Source: an uncultured Lachnospiraceae bacterium
GTDB lineage: Bacteria > Bacillota > Clostridia > Lachnospirales > Lachnospiraceae
Assembly (NCBI GenBank): GCA_910587085.1
Contig: CAJUMC010000022.1
Span: 1-48,096 of the forward strand
Direction: 5' to 3'
DNA: 48,096 nucleotides
The position numbers and the translations under genes were made by a program. Under the pieces are notes generated by a model that saw nothing but the letters and a program-made list of their open reading frames with translations, did no database searches and was not told the DNA's origin. Each line of letters begins with the position of its first letter. Position 1 is the stretch's first letter. Shown piece after piece: positions 41,441-48,096 of the stretch.

Positions 41441-43725
41441 TCGCCGCCTCCTTGATCAGCCGGCTTTTCCGGTTCCTCCGGTTTCGCCCGCTTTACCGAT
41501 TTTCCCGTTTTCTTCCCTTTTCCGGAACTCATAAAATTTATGGTTTCTTCCGGCTTCACACCATGTACTGTATTTCCAGATTTTCCTATTTTTTCTTTTC
41601 TTTCCTCTCTCCCTGCCTGCTCCTTGTCCCCTGCCTTTGCGAAGCTCTCTTTTTTCTCCGGTCTTCTGCGGTGGCCGCGTGCAGCTCCGATCCCGGGCAC
41701 CTCCCGTTTTTTTCCTTCAAACACGGCAACGGATCGCGGCGGCACAACGAACGATCTCGGACTGCTGCCTCTTTCTTCCTCTTTTGCAGCGCCGGCGTCA
41801 GCCGTTTCCTCCCGCCCGCCGCATTCCGGATCGGTGCAGAAAAGGAAGGTGAGTTCCTCCCCGTTATTCACATCCGGCAGGTCAAACGCATGCGGCTCCC
41901 AGTGCATATTGGCCGCAAAATAAAAGCTGGAGTCCGACACTGACTGTTCCCTTTTCGCGTAACAGCCGCAGAGCAGCACGGCAAGAGTTCTGCTGTAATT
42001 GGAATAATCCGGATACCACGCCCGCGTGCCGTGCCTGGACACGTCCGGACAGCCGCAGGAAAGGTAATCCATTCCCTTAAGCAAAACCGGGTTGTGCAGC
42101 ACCGGATGCGCCTTCCGCAGCGCGATCAGCGACCGGACAAACGCAAACAGCTCGCGGTTGGACCGCAGCTCGCGCCAGGATACCCAGCCCGTCTCGTTAT
42201 CCTGGCAGTACGCGTTGTTATTTCCGTTCTGCGAGTTGCCGAACTCGTCTCCCGCCAGAAGCATCGGCGTTCCCTGTGCCAGAAACAGCAGCGCCAGCGC
42301 ATTCCGCTGCATCTGCGCGCGCAGCCGGAGAATCTTTTTTTTCTTTGTCGCACCCTCCGCGCCGCAGTTCCAGCTGAAATTGTAATCGCTGCCGTCCCGG
42401 TTTTCCTCCCCGTTTTCCTCGTTGTGCTTGACGTCAAACGAGTAGAGATCCCGGAGCGTAAAACCGTTGTTGTCGGTGATATAATTGATAACTCCGATAT
42501 CGCCGGTCTGGCGCTCCAGCCTCGCCGCAACGCAACCCACCAGCTCCTCGTCGCTTTTCACAAAACGGCGGATCTCATTCAGGAAGCCCTCGCTGTACTC
42601 CGCAAGCACGGCCTTGGGCCGTCTGCCTCCCGGTCTCAGACGGACATCCGAACCTGGATACAGTCCCGCCGCATCCCCGGCATTCTGCACGAGCAGCTTT
42701 ATTCCCGCCAGCTGAGGATGCTGCAGCAACATCCGCACCGGCACCTGCCCGCAGCTGATGCGGAAGCCATCGACATGGTACTCCCTCACCCACCAGATCA
42801 GGCAGTCCAGAATCAGGTTTGGATTGTCGGAAGGACGGAAATTCATTTCCAGCAATACCTCAATGCCGTCCTCATGAAGCCCTTTCACCAGCCGTTTGAA
42901 TTCCCGCCCGGCATGCCGCGGATCCGACGCGTAGGACGCCTTCGGTGCAAAATGGCAGCTCTCTTCCGCAAAGCCCCAGTAATTGATTTTCCACGCCGGT
43001 TTTCCCTTTCCCGGATCAGGATTCCTTCCCCCGGCTGCTTCCGGCGCGCCGTCAGGCTCCGGGGAAGCCGGTGCGCCGAAGGGGCCGCCGACCGGGCGCA
43101 CAATCTCGTCAAATTCCTCGCACGGCAGGAGCAGAACGGCATTCACCCCCAGCTCCAGAAGATATTTCTTCTTTTCCAGCAGCCCCAGGTAAGTTCCCCT
43201 GTGCCGCACGCCCGGAGCCGTCATGGTAAAGCCCCTCACATGCAGTTTGTACAGGATCATATCCTGATATGCCAGGCGCGGCGGCCGCTCCTCCCCCCAC
43301 AAGAAAGGCCGTTCCTCCTCGTTCAGCACGCCGATCAGCTTCCCCGGCACGCCGAACGTCTCCCGCCCGACCGTACTGCGCACATAAGGATCGGCAAACT
43401 CCTTTTCCCCGGAAAACAGGAGATATCCCCAGCGCTCCGGGAGATCCGTCCTTTTTACACGGCCGAGAAACAGGCCCGGCCGTTCCTCCGGCTGAAAAAG
43501 CGACAGTCTGCCTGCCGCTTCCCCGGAATCCAAATCATAAATGTTAAGCCCGCACTGCTGTATATGCGGCAGAAAAACCGCAAAATTCACATACCCGCCG
43601 TCGACGGAAGCCCCCAGCGGGGCCGTGTACGGCAGAGAAGCCGCGGCATTCCGGTCTTCTCCTGCGGCCGGTATCAACGGCAGCGCCCGGCTGCCCTTCT
43701 CATTATGCCCTGTCTTTCCCTTCAT
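41437..43725 (-). CDS. GH13 debranching-enzyme homologue, probably catalytically inactive
   Basis: 762 residues from the ATG at 43725 (GGAGGAGG upstream). Overall it is of the GlgX/isoamylase type: LYKLHVRGFT, KHNEENGEENRDG, SWNCGAEG, RNALALLFLAQGTPMLLAGDEFG and NNNAYCQDNETGWVSW are intact. All four GH13 catalytic regions are changed: region I DVVFNH-like reads LEMNFR; the nucleophile motif GFRFD reads GFRISC; the acid/base motif AEPWD-like reads VQNAGD; and the AHDG motif reads TDNNG. A Pro/Gly/Glu-rich insert (about residues 222-245) and a 100-residue basic tail are extra. It is likely a glycan-binding or regulatory pseudoenzyme; hydrolase activity would be a surprise. Confidence 0.85.
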   Translation of the reverse strand: MKGKTGHNEKGSRALPLIPAAGEDRNAAASLPYTAPLGASVDGGYVNFAVFLPHIQQCGLNIYDLDSGEAAGRLSLFQPEERPGLFLGRVKRTDLPERWGYLLFSGEKEFADPYVRSTVGRETFGVPGKLIGVLNEEERPFLWGEERPPRLAYQDMILYKLHVRGFTMTAPGVRHRGTYLGLLEKKKYLLELGVNAVLLLPCEEFDEIVRPVGGPFGAPASPEPDGAPEAAGGRNPDPGKGKPAWKINYWGFAEESCHFAPKASYASDPRHAGREFKRLVKGLHEDGIEVLLEMNFRPSDNPNLILDCLIWWVREYHVDGFRISCGQVPVRMLLQHPQLAGIKLLVQNAGDAAGLYPGSDVRLRPGGRRPKAVLAEYSEGFLNEIRRFVKSDEELVGCVAARLERQTGDIGVINYITDNNGFTLRDLYSFDVKHNEENGEENRDGSDYNFSWNCGAEGATKKKKILRLRAQMQRNALALLFLAQGTPMLLAGDEFGNSQNGNNNAYCQDNETGWVSWRELRSNRELFAFVRSLIALRKAHPVLHNPVLLKGMDYLSCGCPDVSRHGTRAWYPDYSNYSRTLAVLLCGCYAKREQSVSDSSFYFAANMHWEPHAFDLPDVNNGEELTFLFCTDPECGGREETADAGAAKEEERGSSPRSFVVPPRSVAVFEGKKREVPGIGAARGHRRRPEKKESFAKAGDKEQAGREERKEKIGKSGNTVHGVKPEETINFMSSGKGKKTGKSVKRAKPEEPEKPADQGGGE

Positions 43726-43806
43726 TGCCAACCTCCTCCGTCCCCTGTTGTCATTCCCATACCGGTAAATACCGCGGTCCGCCCGCGCTGCTGTTTTTCA
43801 TGAGGA

Positions 43807-43864
43807 GTTTGAAACGAGGTTTCAAACCTGTATCCCTGCGTACCGCAGATTCTCCTGCGGTACG
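43807..43864. repeat. two perfect hairpins upstream of the GH13-like gene
   Basis: GTTTGAAAC-GAG-GTTTCAAAC (43807-43827) and CGTACCGCAG-N6-CTGCGGTACG (43839-43864). The second is a near copy of the palindrome before srtB. The rest of the 239-bp gap up to the ABC-F stop has more short dyads (ATCCGGA) and no gene. Confidence 0.7.
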
Positions 43865-43964
43865 GCATCTGTGCCGAATCGGAAAATCAGGATTTAAAAT
43901 TCCGGATCCAAGGTTCTCCGATTGCACAGCCGTATCCGGACATCCGGAGTTCAGCTCCTTTTGA

Positions 43965-45605
43965 CTACTCCTCCGGCTCGTTCTCCACCACCTGAACCTG
44001 CAGGCTCTGTCTCCGCCGAACCGCGATATCGCTGTCGAGATACTCGTCATAAGTCGTGATCTTATCCACAAGCCCTTCCGGCGTAATTTCCATAATGCGG
44101 TTGGCAATCGTCTGGATAAACTGATGATCGAGCGAGGTGAACAGAAGCACGCCCGAAAATTTGATCAGGCCGTTGTTCAGCGCCGTGATCGATTCCATAT
44201 CAAGATGATTGGTCGGTTCGTCCATAATCAGTACATTTGCGCCCATAATCATCATTTTTGAGAGCATCACACGTACACGTTCCCCGCCCGAAAGCACATT
44301 GACCTTCTTTGCACCCTCCTCGCCGGCAAACAGCATTCTTCCCATAAAGCCCCTCACATAGGTGACATCCTTTTCCGGGGAATACGGCATCAGCCAGTCA
44401 ACAATCGTATCCTCACAGGAAAATTCCTTCGTATTATCCTTCGGGAAATATGCCTGCGTCGTGGTAACACCCCACTTGAATTCGCCGGAATCCGGCTCCA
44501 GCTCGCCCGCAAGAATTCTAAAAAGCGTCGTGCTCGCCAGCGTATCCGCGCCGACAAACGCCACTTTGTCCCCCTTGTTCAGAATAAAGGAAATATCGTC
44601 CAGCACCTTTACTCCGTCAATGGTCTTGGAGAGATTCTTTACGGTCAGCACTTCATTTCCGATGTCCCTGGCCGGCCGGAAATCAATATACGGATATTTT
44701 CTTGAGGAAGGGCGGATCTCATCCAGCTCAATTTTTTCCAGCGCACGCTTTCTTGAAGTAGCCTGCTTGGATTTGGATGCGTTGGCCGAAAACCGCTGGA
44801 TAAACTCCTGCAGCTCCTTGATCTTCTCTTCCTTTTTCTTGTTCGCTTCCTTCATCTGACGGATCATCAGCTGGCTCGACTCGTACCAGAAATCGTAATT
44901 TCCGGCGTACAGCTGGATCTTGGAATAATCTATGTCCGCAATCTGCGTGCAGACCTTATTGAGAAAATAGCGGTCATGGGAAACGACGATAACCGTATTC
45001 TCAAAATTAATCAGAAACTCCTCCAGCCAGCGGATCGCCTCCAGATCCAGATGGTTGGTCGGCTCGTCGAGCAGCAGGATATCCGGATTTCCGAACAGCG
45101 CCTGCGCCAGCAGCACCTTCACCTTCTGGCTGCCGTTCAGCTCCGACATCAGCTTATTGTGCAGCTCCGTCTCAATGCCCAGACCATTCAGCAGCGTAGC
45201 CGCGTCCGATTCCGCCTCCCAGCCGTTCAGCGCGGCAAAATCACTCTCCAGCTCGCTCGCACGAATGCCGTCCTCCTCCGAAAAATCCTCCTTCGCATAG
45301 ATGGCGTCCTTTTCCTGCATAATCTCGTACAGCCGCTGATTTCCCATAATTACGGCGGAAAGCACCTCGAAGGCGTCGTATTTAAAGTGATCCTGCTGGA
45401 GGAACGACAGGCGCTGTCCCGGCGTAATGATAATCTCGCCCTTGCTCGGCTCGATCTGGCCGGATAAAATCTTTAAAAAGGTGGATTTTCCGGCTCCGTT
45501 TGCGCCGATCAGACCGTAGCAGTTTCCCTCCGTAAATTTGATATTGACATCCTCAAATAATGCCCTTTTCCCGATTCTCAATGTAACATTGCTTGCCTGT
45601 ATCAT
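43965..45605 (-). CDS. ykpA: ABC-F ATPase, YkpA type
   Basis: 546 residues with two ABC domains and no membrane helices. Domain 1 has Walker A GANGAGKST, signature ELNGSQKVK and LLLDEPTNHLD. Domain 2 has a degenerate Walker A (GADTLASTT), signature LSGGERVR and LIMDEPTNHLD. The linker ANKKKEEKIKELQEFIQRF...SKSKQATSRKR is the ABC-F P-site interaction region. The overall pattern agrees with B. subtilis YkpA (YbiT/YkpA subfamily), in which the weak first signature and second Walker A are usual. Its second H-loop reads TSLDHQF, with Leu in place of the expected His. It probably acts on ribosomes; resistance is not implied. Confidence 0.9.
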   Translation of the reverse strand: MIQASNVTLRIGKRALFEDVNIKFTEGNCYGLIGANGAGKSTFLKILSGQIEPSKGEIIITPGQRLSFLQQDHFKYDAFEVLSAVIMGNQRLYEIMQEKDAIYAKEDFSEEDGIRASELESDFAALNGWEAESDAATLLNGLGIETELHNKLMSELNGSQKVKVLLAQALFGNPDILLLDEPTNHLDLEAIRWLEEFLINFENTVIVVSHDRYFLNKVCTQIADIDYSKIQLYAGNYDFWYESSQLMIRQMKEANKKKEEKIKELQEFIQRFSANASKSKQATSRKRALEKIELDEIRPSSRKYPYIDFRPARDIGNEVLTVKNLSKTIDGVKVLDDISFILNKGDKVAFVGADTLASTTLFRILAGELEPDSGEFKWGVTTTQAYFPKDNTKEFSCEDTIVDWLMPYSPEKDVTYVRGFMGRMLFAGEEGAKKVNVLSGGERVRVMLSKMMIMGANVLIMDEPTNHLDMESITALNNGLIKFSGVLLFTSLDHQFIQTIANRIMEITPEGLVDKITTYDEYLDSDIAVRRRQSLQVQVVENEPEE

Positions 45606-45708
45606 ACCTGTCTAAAACCTTTCTGTTTCCCATTTTGTAATTGCTGAACACACGGTATCTATTGTACCGTAAATACCGGATTTTGCAACTGTTTTCTGCG
45701 CGCAGATA

Positions 45709-46518
45709 TTATAGAAAGACGGAGCGTCCGCGCGCCTGCCGGTAGGTTTCATACATCAGCAGGGCGGCGGCCACCGCCGCATTCAGAGATTCCACGCTCC
45801 CCTCCATCGGTATCCGCAGCCGTCCGGCCGCCAGGCGGCACGCCTGCTCCGTCAGCCCGTTCGCCTCGTTTCCGATCAGGAGCGCCGTTCGTTGCGGAAA
45901 CCTTACGGCATCGTATTCCTCCGAGCCTTCCAGATGTGCCGCAAAAACCGTGACGCCGCAGCGAGCCAGTTCCTGCAGCATTCCGTAAAAATCGGGAGCA
46001 TAGTAAAACGGCATCCGGTAGATTGCTCCCATTGTGGAGCGAATCACCTTCGGATTGAACAGATCAACGCTCTCGCGGCTTAAAATCACACCGTCCATCC
46101 CCGCGCCCTCCGCCGTCCGCAGAATGGTGCCGAGATTCCCGGGATCGCGCAGATTTTCCAGCAGAAGCAGCCTCACCGAGTCCCCTTTCAGCATATCTTC
46201 CATCGAATATTCCGGCTGACGCACCACCGCCAGCACGCCCTGCGGCGTTACCGTCCCCGATACCGCGGCAAACACGGCATCCGCGACAAGCTCCCGCGCA
46301 ACCCCCTCGAGCAGCGCCTCGCCGCCTTCAGCTTTCCACTGCTCATAAAAGCTCTCCGAAAAATATGCCTTCACAATGCTGCCCCGCGCATACTGCAGCA
46401 CCTCCCGGAACAGCTTTCTTCCCTCGCAGACATAAACCCTGTCCTCCCGGCGTGCGCTGCCCTTTTCCTGCAGCCTGACCAGATATTTCATCTGTGCGTT
46501 TGCGGTACTGGTGATCAT
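45709..46518 (-). CDS. TrmH/SpoU family RNA 2'-O-methyltransferase
   Basis: 269 residues from MITSTANAQM, after GGGAGGAGG; an in-frame upstream start adds only basic low-quality sequence. The N-terminal substrate-binding part contains YVCEGRKLFREVL. The SPOUT domain has motif 1 LLENLRDPGNLGTILRTAEGAG, motif 2 LLIGNEANGL and motif 3 IPMEGSVESLNAAVAAALL with the conserved Asn and Glu. It is like RlmB/TrmH-type methylases of rRNA or tRNA; the target is not clear. Confidence 0.92.
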   Translation of the reverse strand: MITSTANAQMKYLVRLQEKGSARREDRVYVCEGRKLFREVLQYARGSIVKAYFSESFYEQWKAEGGEALLEGVARELVADAVFAAVSGTVTPQGVLAVVRQPEYSMEDMLKGDSVRLLLLENLRDPGNLGTILRTAEGAGMDGVILSRESVDLFNPKVIRSTMGAIYRMPFYYAPDFYGMLQELARCGVTVFAAHLEGSEEYDAVRFPQRTALLIGNEANGLTEQACRLAAGRLRIPMEGSVESLNAAVAAALLMYETYRQARGRSVFL

Positions 46519-46663
46519 AAGCCTCCTCCCGGCGAAGTCAGGAAATTTCCGCCGTCTTGTCCGCAGATCATTTCCCGCCTTTCTCCGCGCATAAAAAATG
46601 ACAGCTACAAACCTTGCCGGTTTCGTAACTGCCCGCTTTTGTTCCCTGCTCATTTGTATGGAA

Positions 46664-46734
46664 AGCAGATAGCGGGAGTCGAACCCGTCTCTTCGGCTTG
46701 GGAAGCCAATGTTCTACCGATGAACCATATCTGC
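46664..46734 (-). tRNA. tRNA-Gly (anticodon CCC)
   Basis: The cloverleaf is complete: acceptor GCAGATA/TATCTGC, D arm GTTC/GAAC, anticodon stem TTGGC/GCCGA with loop TTCCCAA, and a T arm with TTCGACT. The discriminator is T, normal for Gly; CCA is not encoded. The T stem has one A-C mismatch at its base (ACGGG against CCCGC). It reads GGG codons. Confidence 0.92.
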
Positions 46735-46787
46735 ACACATAACCGGTCTCCTGCAGGTATACAGGAAATCCGTCCCTTGTGAGCGTT

Positions 46788-46816
46788 ATTATAGCATACT
46801 ATTCCCGTGTTGTAAA
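46788..46816 (-). promoter_or_regulatory. tRNA-Gly promoter
   Basis: TTTACA (46816-46811), a 17-nt spacer and TATAAT (46793-46788), about 55 bp before the tRNA. Confidence 0.82.
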
Positions 46817-47257
46817 GCGGAAAATAAAATTTTTTTCCTTTTTCAGAACAACGTTGCTATTTCCTAAAATTTGAAGCATAAGGCGCATTTCTGCCTGAAT
46901 AACTCAACTTGCACTCACTTCACGGCTCTGCAAATCGGAATTCACACATACCGGTCTGCTCTTCTCCTTCATGAAGCGTTTTAATGGGAACGAACGACAA
47001 CGGATTGTTAGAGCAGGAATGGGACAGACGCTCGGAAGTAGATAGTAATATATTATTGGAAAATTACATTGTGGGTTATAATGATTTAGTTTCTGATGGT
47101 TTCCTGCCTTTTTCTTTTCACCGGACAGATATTGTATTATCAATAAAACTTTTAAAAAGCGATAATTCTCCTATTTAAAACAATTATCATGATGAATCAT
47201 TTTCCTTCTCATTTAAAAAGTATTTTTTAGATAACCTCGCATAAAGAAGGATAGATT
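46817..47257. other. AT-rich gap between tRNA and recombinase
   Basis: 441 bp with no secure gene. Short frames on both strands lack ribosome binding sites and do not resemble proteins. Base composition shifts from GC-rich host to AT-rich here and back to GC-rich in the recombinase, so the left boundary of the next mobile element probably lies in this stretch. No att repeat can be shown because the other end is outside the window. Confidence 0.5.
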
Positions 47258-48096
47258 TCAGAGTTCCACATAGCCGACAAAGTTGTAATAGATTTTGATG
47301 TCCCGATGGGTCTCCCCGGCGATTTCGTACTTCTCGCCAACCTCGATGCGCTTCACCAGCCGCAGGAGCGTGGGGCGGTCCAGTTCCTCAAGCTGGGCAT
47401 AATCGCGGATGACGGCCAGCCATTCGTCGGTGGCCTGCTCGTCCTCGTAGCGGTTCATCAGCTGGACACACAGCGCCTCCGGCATAACGCCCTTTACCTT
47501 GTCCTCGTAGGCCGACACCACCAGCTTTTCCAACTCGGCCAGCCGCTTGTCCACCGCCGCCAGCGTTGCCCGGAGTGCCTTTGTCTGCTCCATGCTGGCA
47601 GCGTTTTTCTGCGCAAGGATTTTCTCCTTGAGGGCGGCGGGGCTGTTTTGCGCCAGCATCGCCTTGGCGTGGATGTCCAGCAAGAGCAGCTTCGTCAGCA
47701 CCTTACAGTTGATGTAGTGTATGGAACAAGCTACCTTGCCACCGCTGCCGTATCGGTTACACATATAGGCTTTATAGGTGCCGTAGTGACCGTCCTCGTG
47801 GCGTTTCCGGCTTTGATAGTCTTTCAAAATCCGCATAGACGAACCGCAGTCCGCACAGTAGAGAACGCCGGCAAATAAAGATATTTCCCCATCGCTGCCG
47901 GAGCGCCCCTTTGACGGATGATTGTCCAGCCTTTGAACTGCATCCCAGACCTCCTGAGAGACAAGCGGCTCATGGGTATGCTCTACCTTGATCCAATCCT
48001 CTTTCGGCTTGCTGACCTGCTTGTGGACCTTGTAGGAGACTGTGCCGGTCTTGTTCTGCACCATGTGGCCGAGGTAGACCTCATTCCGCAGAATGG
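47258..48096 (-). CDS. serine recombinase of a second mobile element, C-terminal part (cut by window edge)
   Basis: The frame is open through the window edge (ILRNEVYLGHMVQNKTG continues before the first visible Met). It shows the end of the recombinase domain (THEPLVSQEVWDAVQ), a zinc ribbon (CADCGSS...YMCNRYG...CSIHYI), a coiled coil and a DUF4368-type C-terminus (HRDIKIYYNFVGYVEL). Such enzymes are usual in Tn916/Tn1549-like and Tn4451-like elements. The catalytic N-terminal half is outside. It is distinct in sequence and base composition from the 22.7-kb recombinase. Confidence 0.93.
   Translation of the reverse strand, partial: ILRNEVYLGHMVQNKTGTVSYKVHKQVSKPKEDWIKVEHTHEPLVSQEVWDAVQRLDNHPSKGRSGSDGEISLFAGVLYCADCGSSMRILKDYQSRKRHEDGHYGTYKAYMCNRYGSGGKVACSIHYINCKVLTKLLLLDIHAKAMLAQNSPAALKEKILAQKNAASMEQTKALRATLAAVDKRLAELEKLVVSAYEDKVKGVMPEALCVQLMNRYEDEQATDEWLAVIRDYAQLEELDRPTLLRLVKRIEVGEKYEIAGETHRDIKIYYNFVGYVEL

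Noticed and set aside
42031..43803. 590-codon plus-strand open frame
   Set aside because: Antisense shadow of the GH13-like gene, whose motifs are clear on the other strand.
43965..45605. Antibiotic-resistance ABC-F
   Set aside because: The sequence pattern is that of the housekeeping YkpA/YbiT group rather than of the known resistance groups.
46904..47178. Two short open frames between the tRNA and the right-edge recombinase
   Set aside because: Overlap each other on opposite strands, lack ribosome binding sites and have no protein-like composition; more likely non-coding element border.

Overview
The window looks like chromosome of a spore-forming, Gram-positive gut-type Clostridium, most likely a Lachnospiraceae member. 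Evidence: T-box leaders on two aminoacyl-tRNA synthetase genes, a CIRCE operator at htpG, a class B sortase with its substrate, a PocR-type hybrid kinase, a sporulation-type polysaccharide deacetylase, AGGAGG-type ribosome binding sites and several small proteins of a Lachnospiraceae kind. Most of the sequence is GC-rich. A few genes (an Imm1-like gene, metG, and the region left of the last recombinase) are clearly AT-richer.

Layout. 1-9 kb: a one-carbon/activated-methyl region with metH (no reactivation domain), a homocysteine methyltransferase-MTHFR fusion (yitJ type), a D-2-hydroxyacid dehydrogenase, a tandem HAD-HAD fusion, and luxS on the other strand. LuxS makes homocysteine, and metH and yitJ can remethylate it with methyl groups that the MTHFR half supplies. 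9-13 kb: two small unknown proteins, a PxTGD-type surface protein and its sortase B. 13-16 kb: leuS with promoter, T-box leader and terminator. 16-22 kb: a response regulator plus PocR hybrid kinase operon, divergent from a lipoprotein with three CBM-like domains.

22-27.6 kb holds the most striking object. A 4.7-kb element (large serine recombinase, a small ORF overlapping its start, and a two-gene cargo of unknown function) is inserted inside the first catalytic motif of a PdaB-like polysaccharide deacetylase gene. Both halves, the 10-bp att core (TTCCCCCAGG) and the recombinase arms are visible. Precise excision would restore an in-frame 275-residue protein. This is the geometry of skin-type elements that interrupt sporulation genes.

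27.5-30 kb: small conserved genes (DUF2200, DUF1905, a SAM methyltransferase). 30-32.5 kb: metG with a Met T-box and a large hairpin. 32.5-36.7 kb: a heterodimeric ABC exporter. 36.7-40.2 kb: DUF2500, htpG with long charged inserts and a CIRCE box, DUF5721. 40.4-46.7 kb: a Cys-rich small protein, TraX, a GH13 debranching-enzyme homologue that has lost its catalytic residues, an ABC-F ATPase, a SpoU-type rRNA methylase and tRNA-Gly(CCC). The right edge enters a second serine-recombinase mobile element that continues beyond the window.

All calls come from reading sequence and recalled family motifs; no database search was run.
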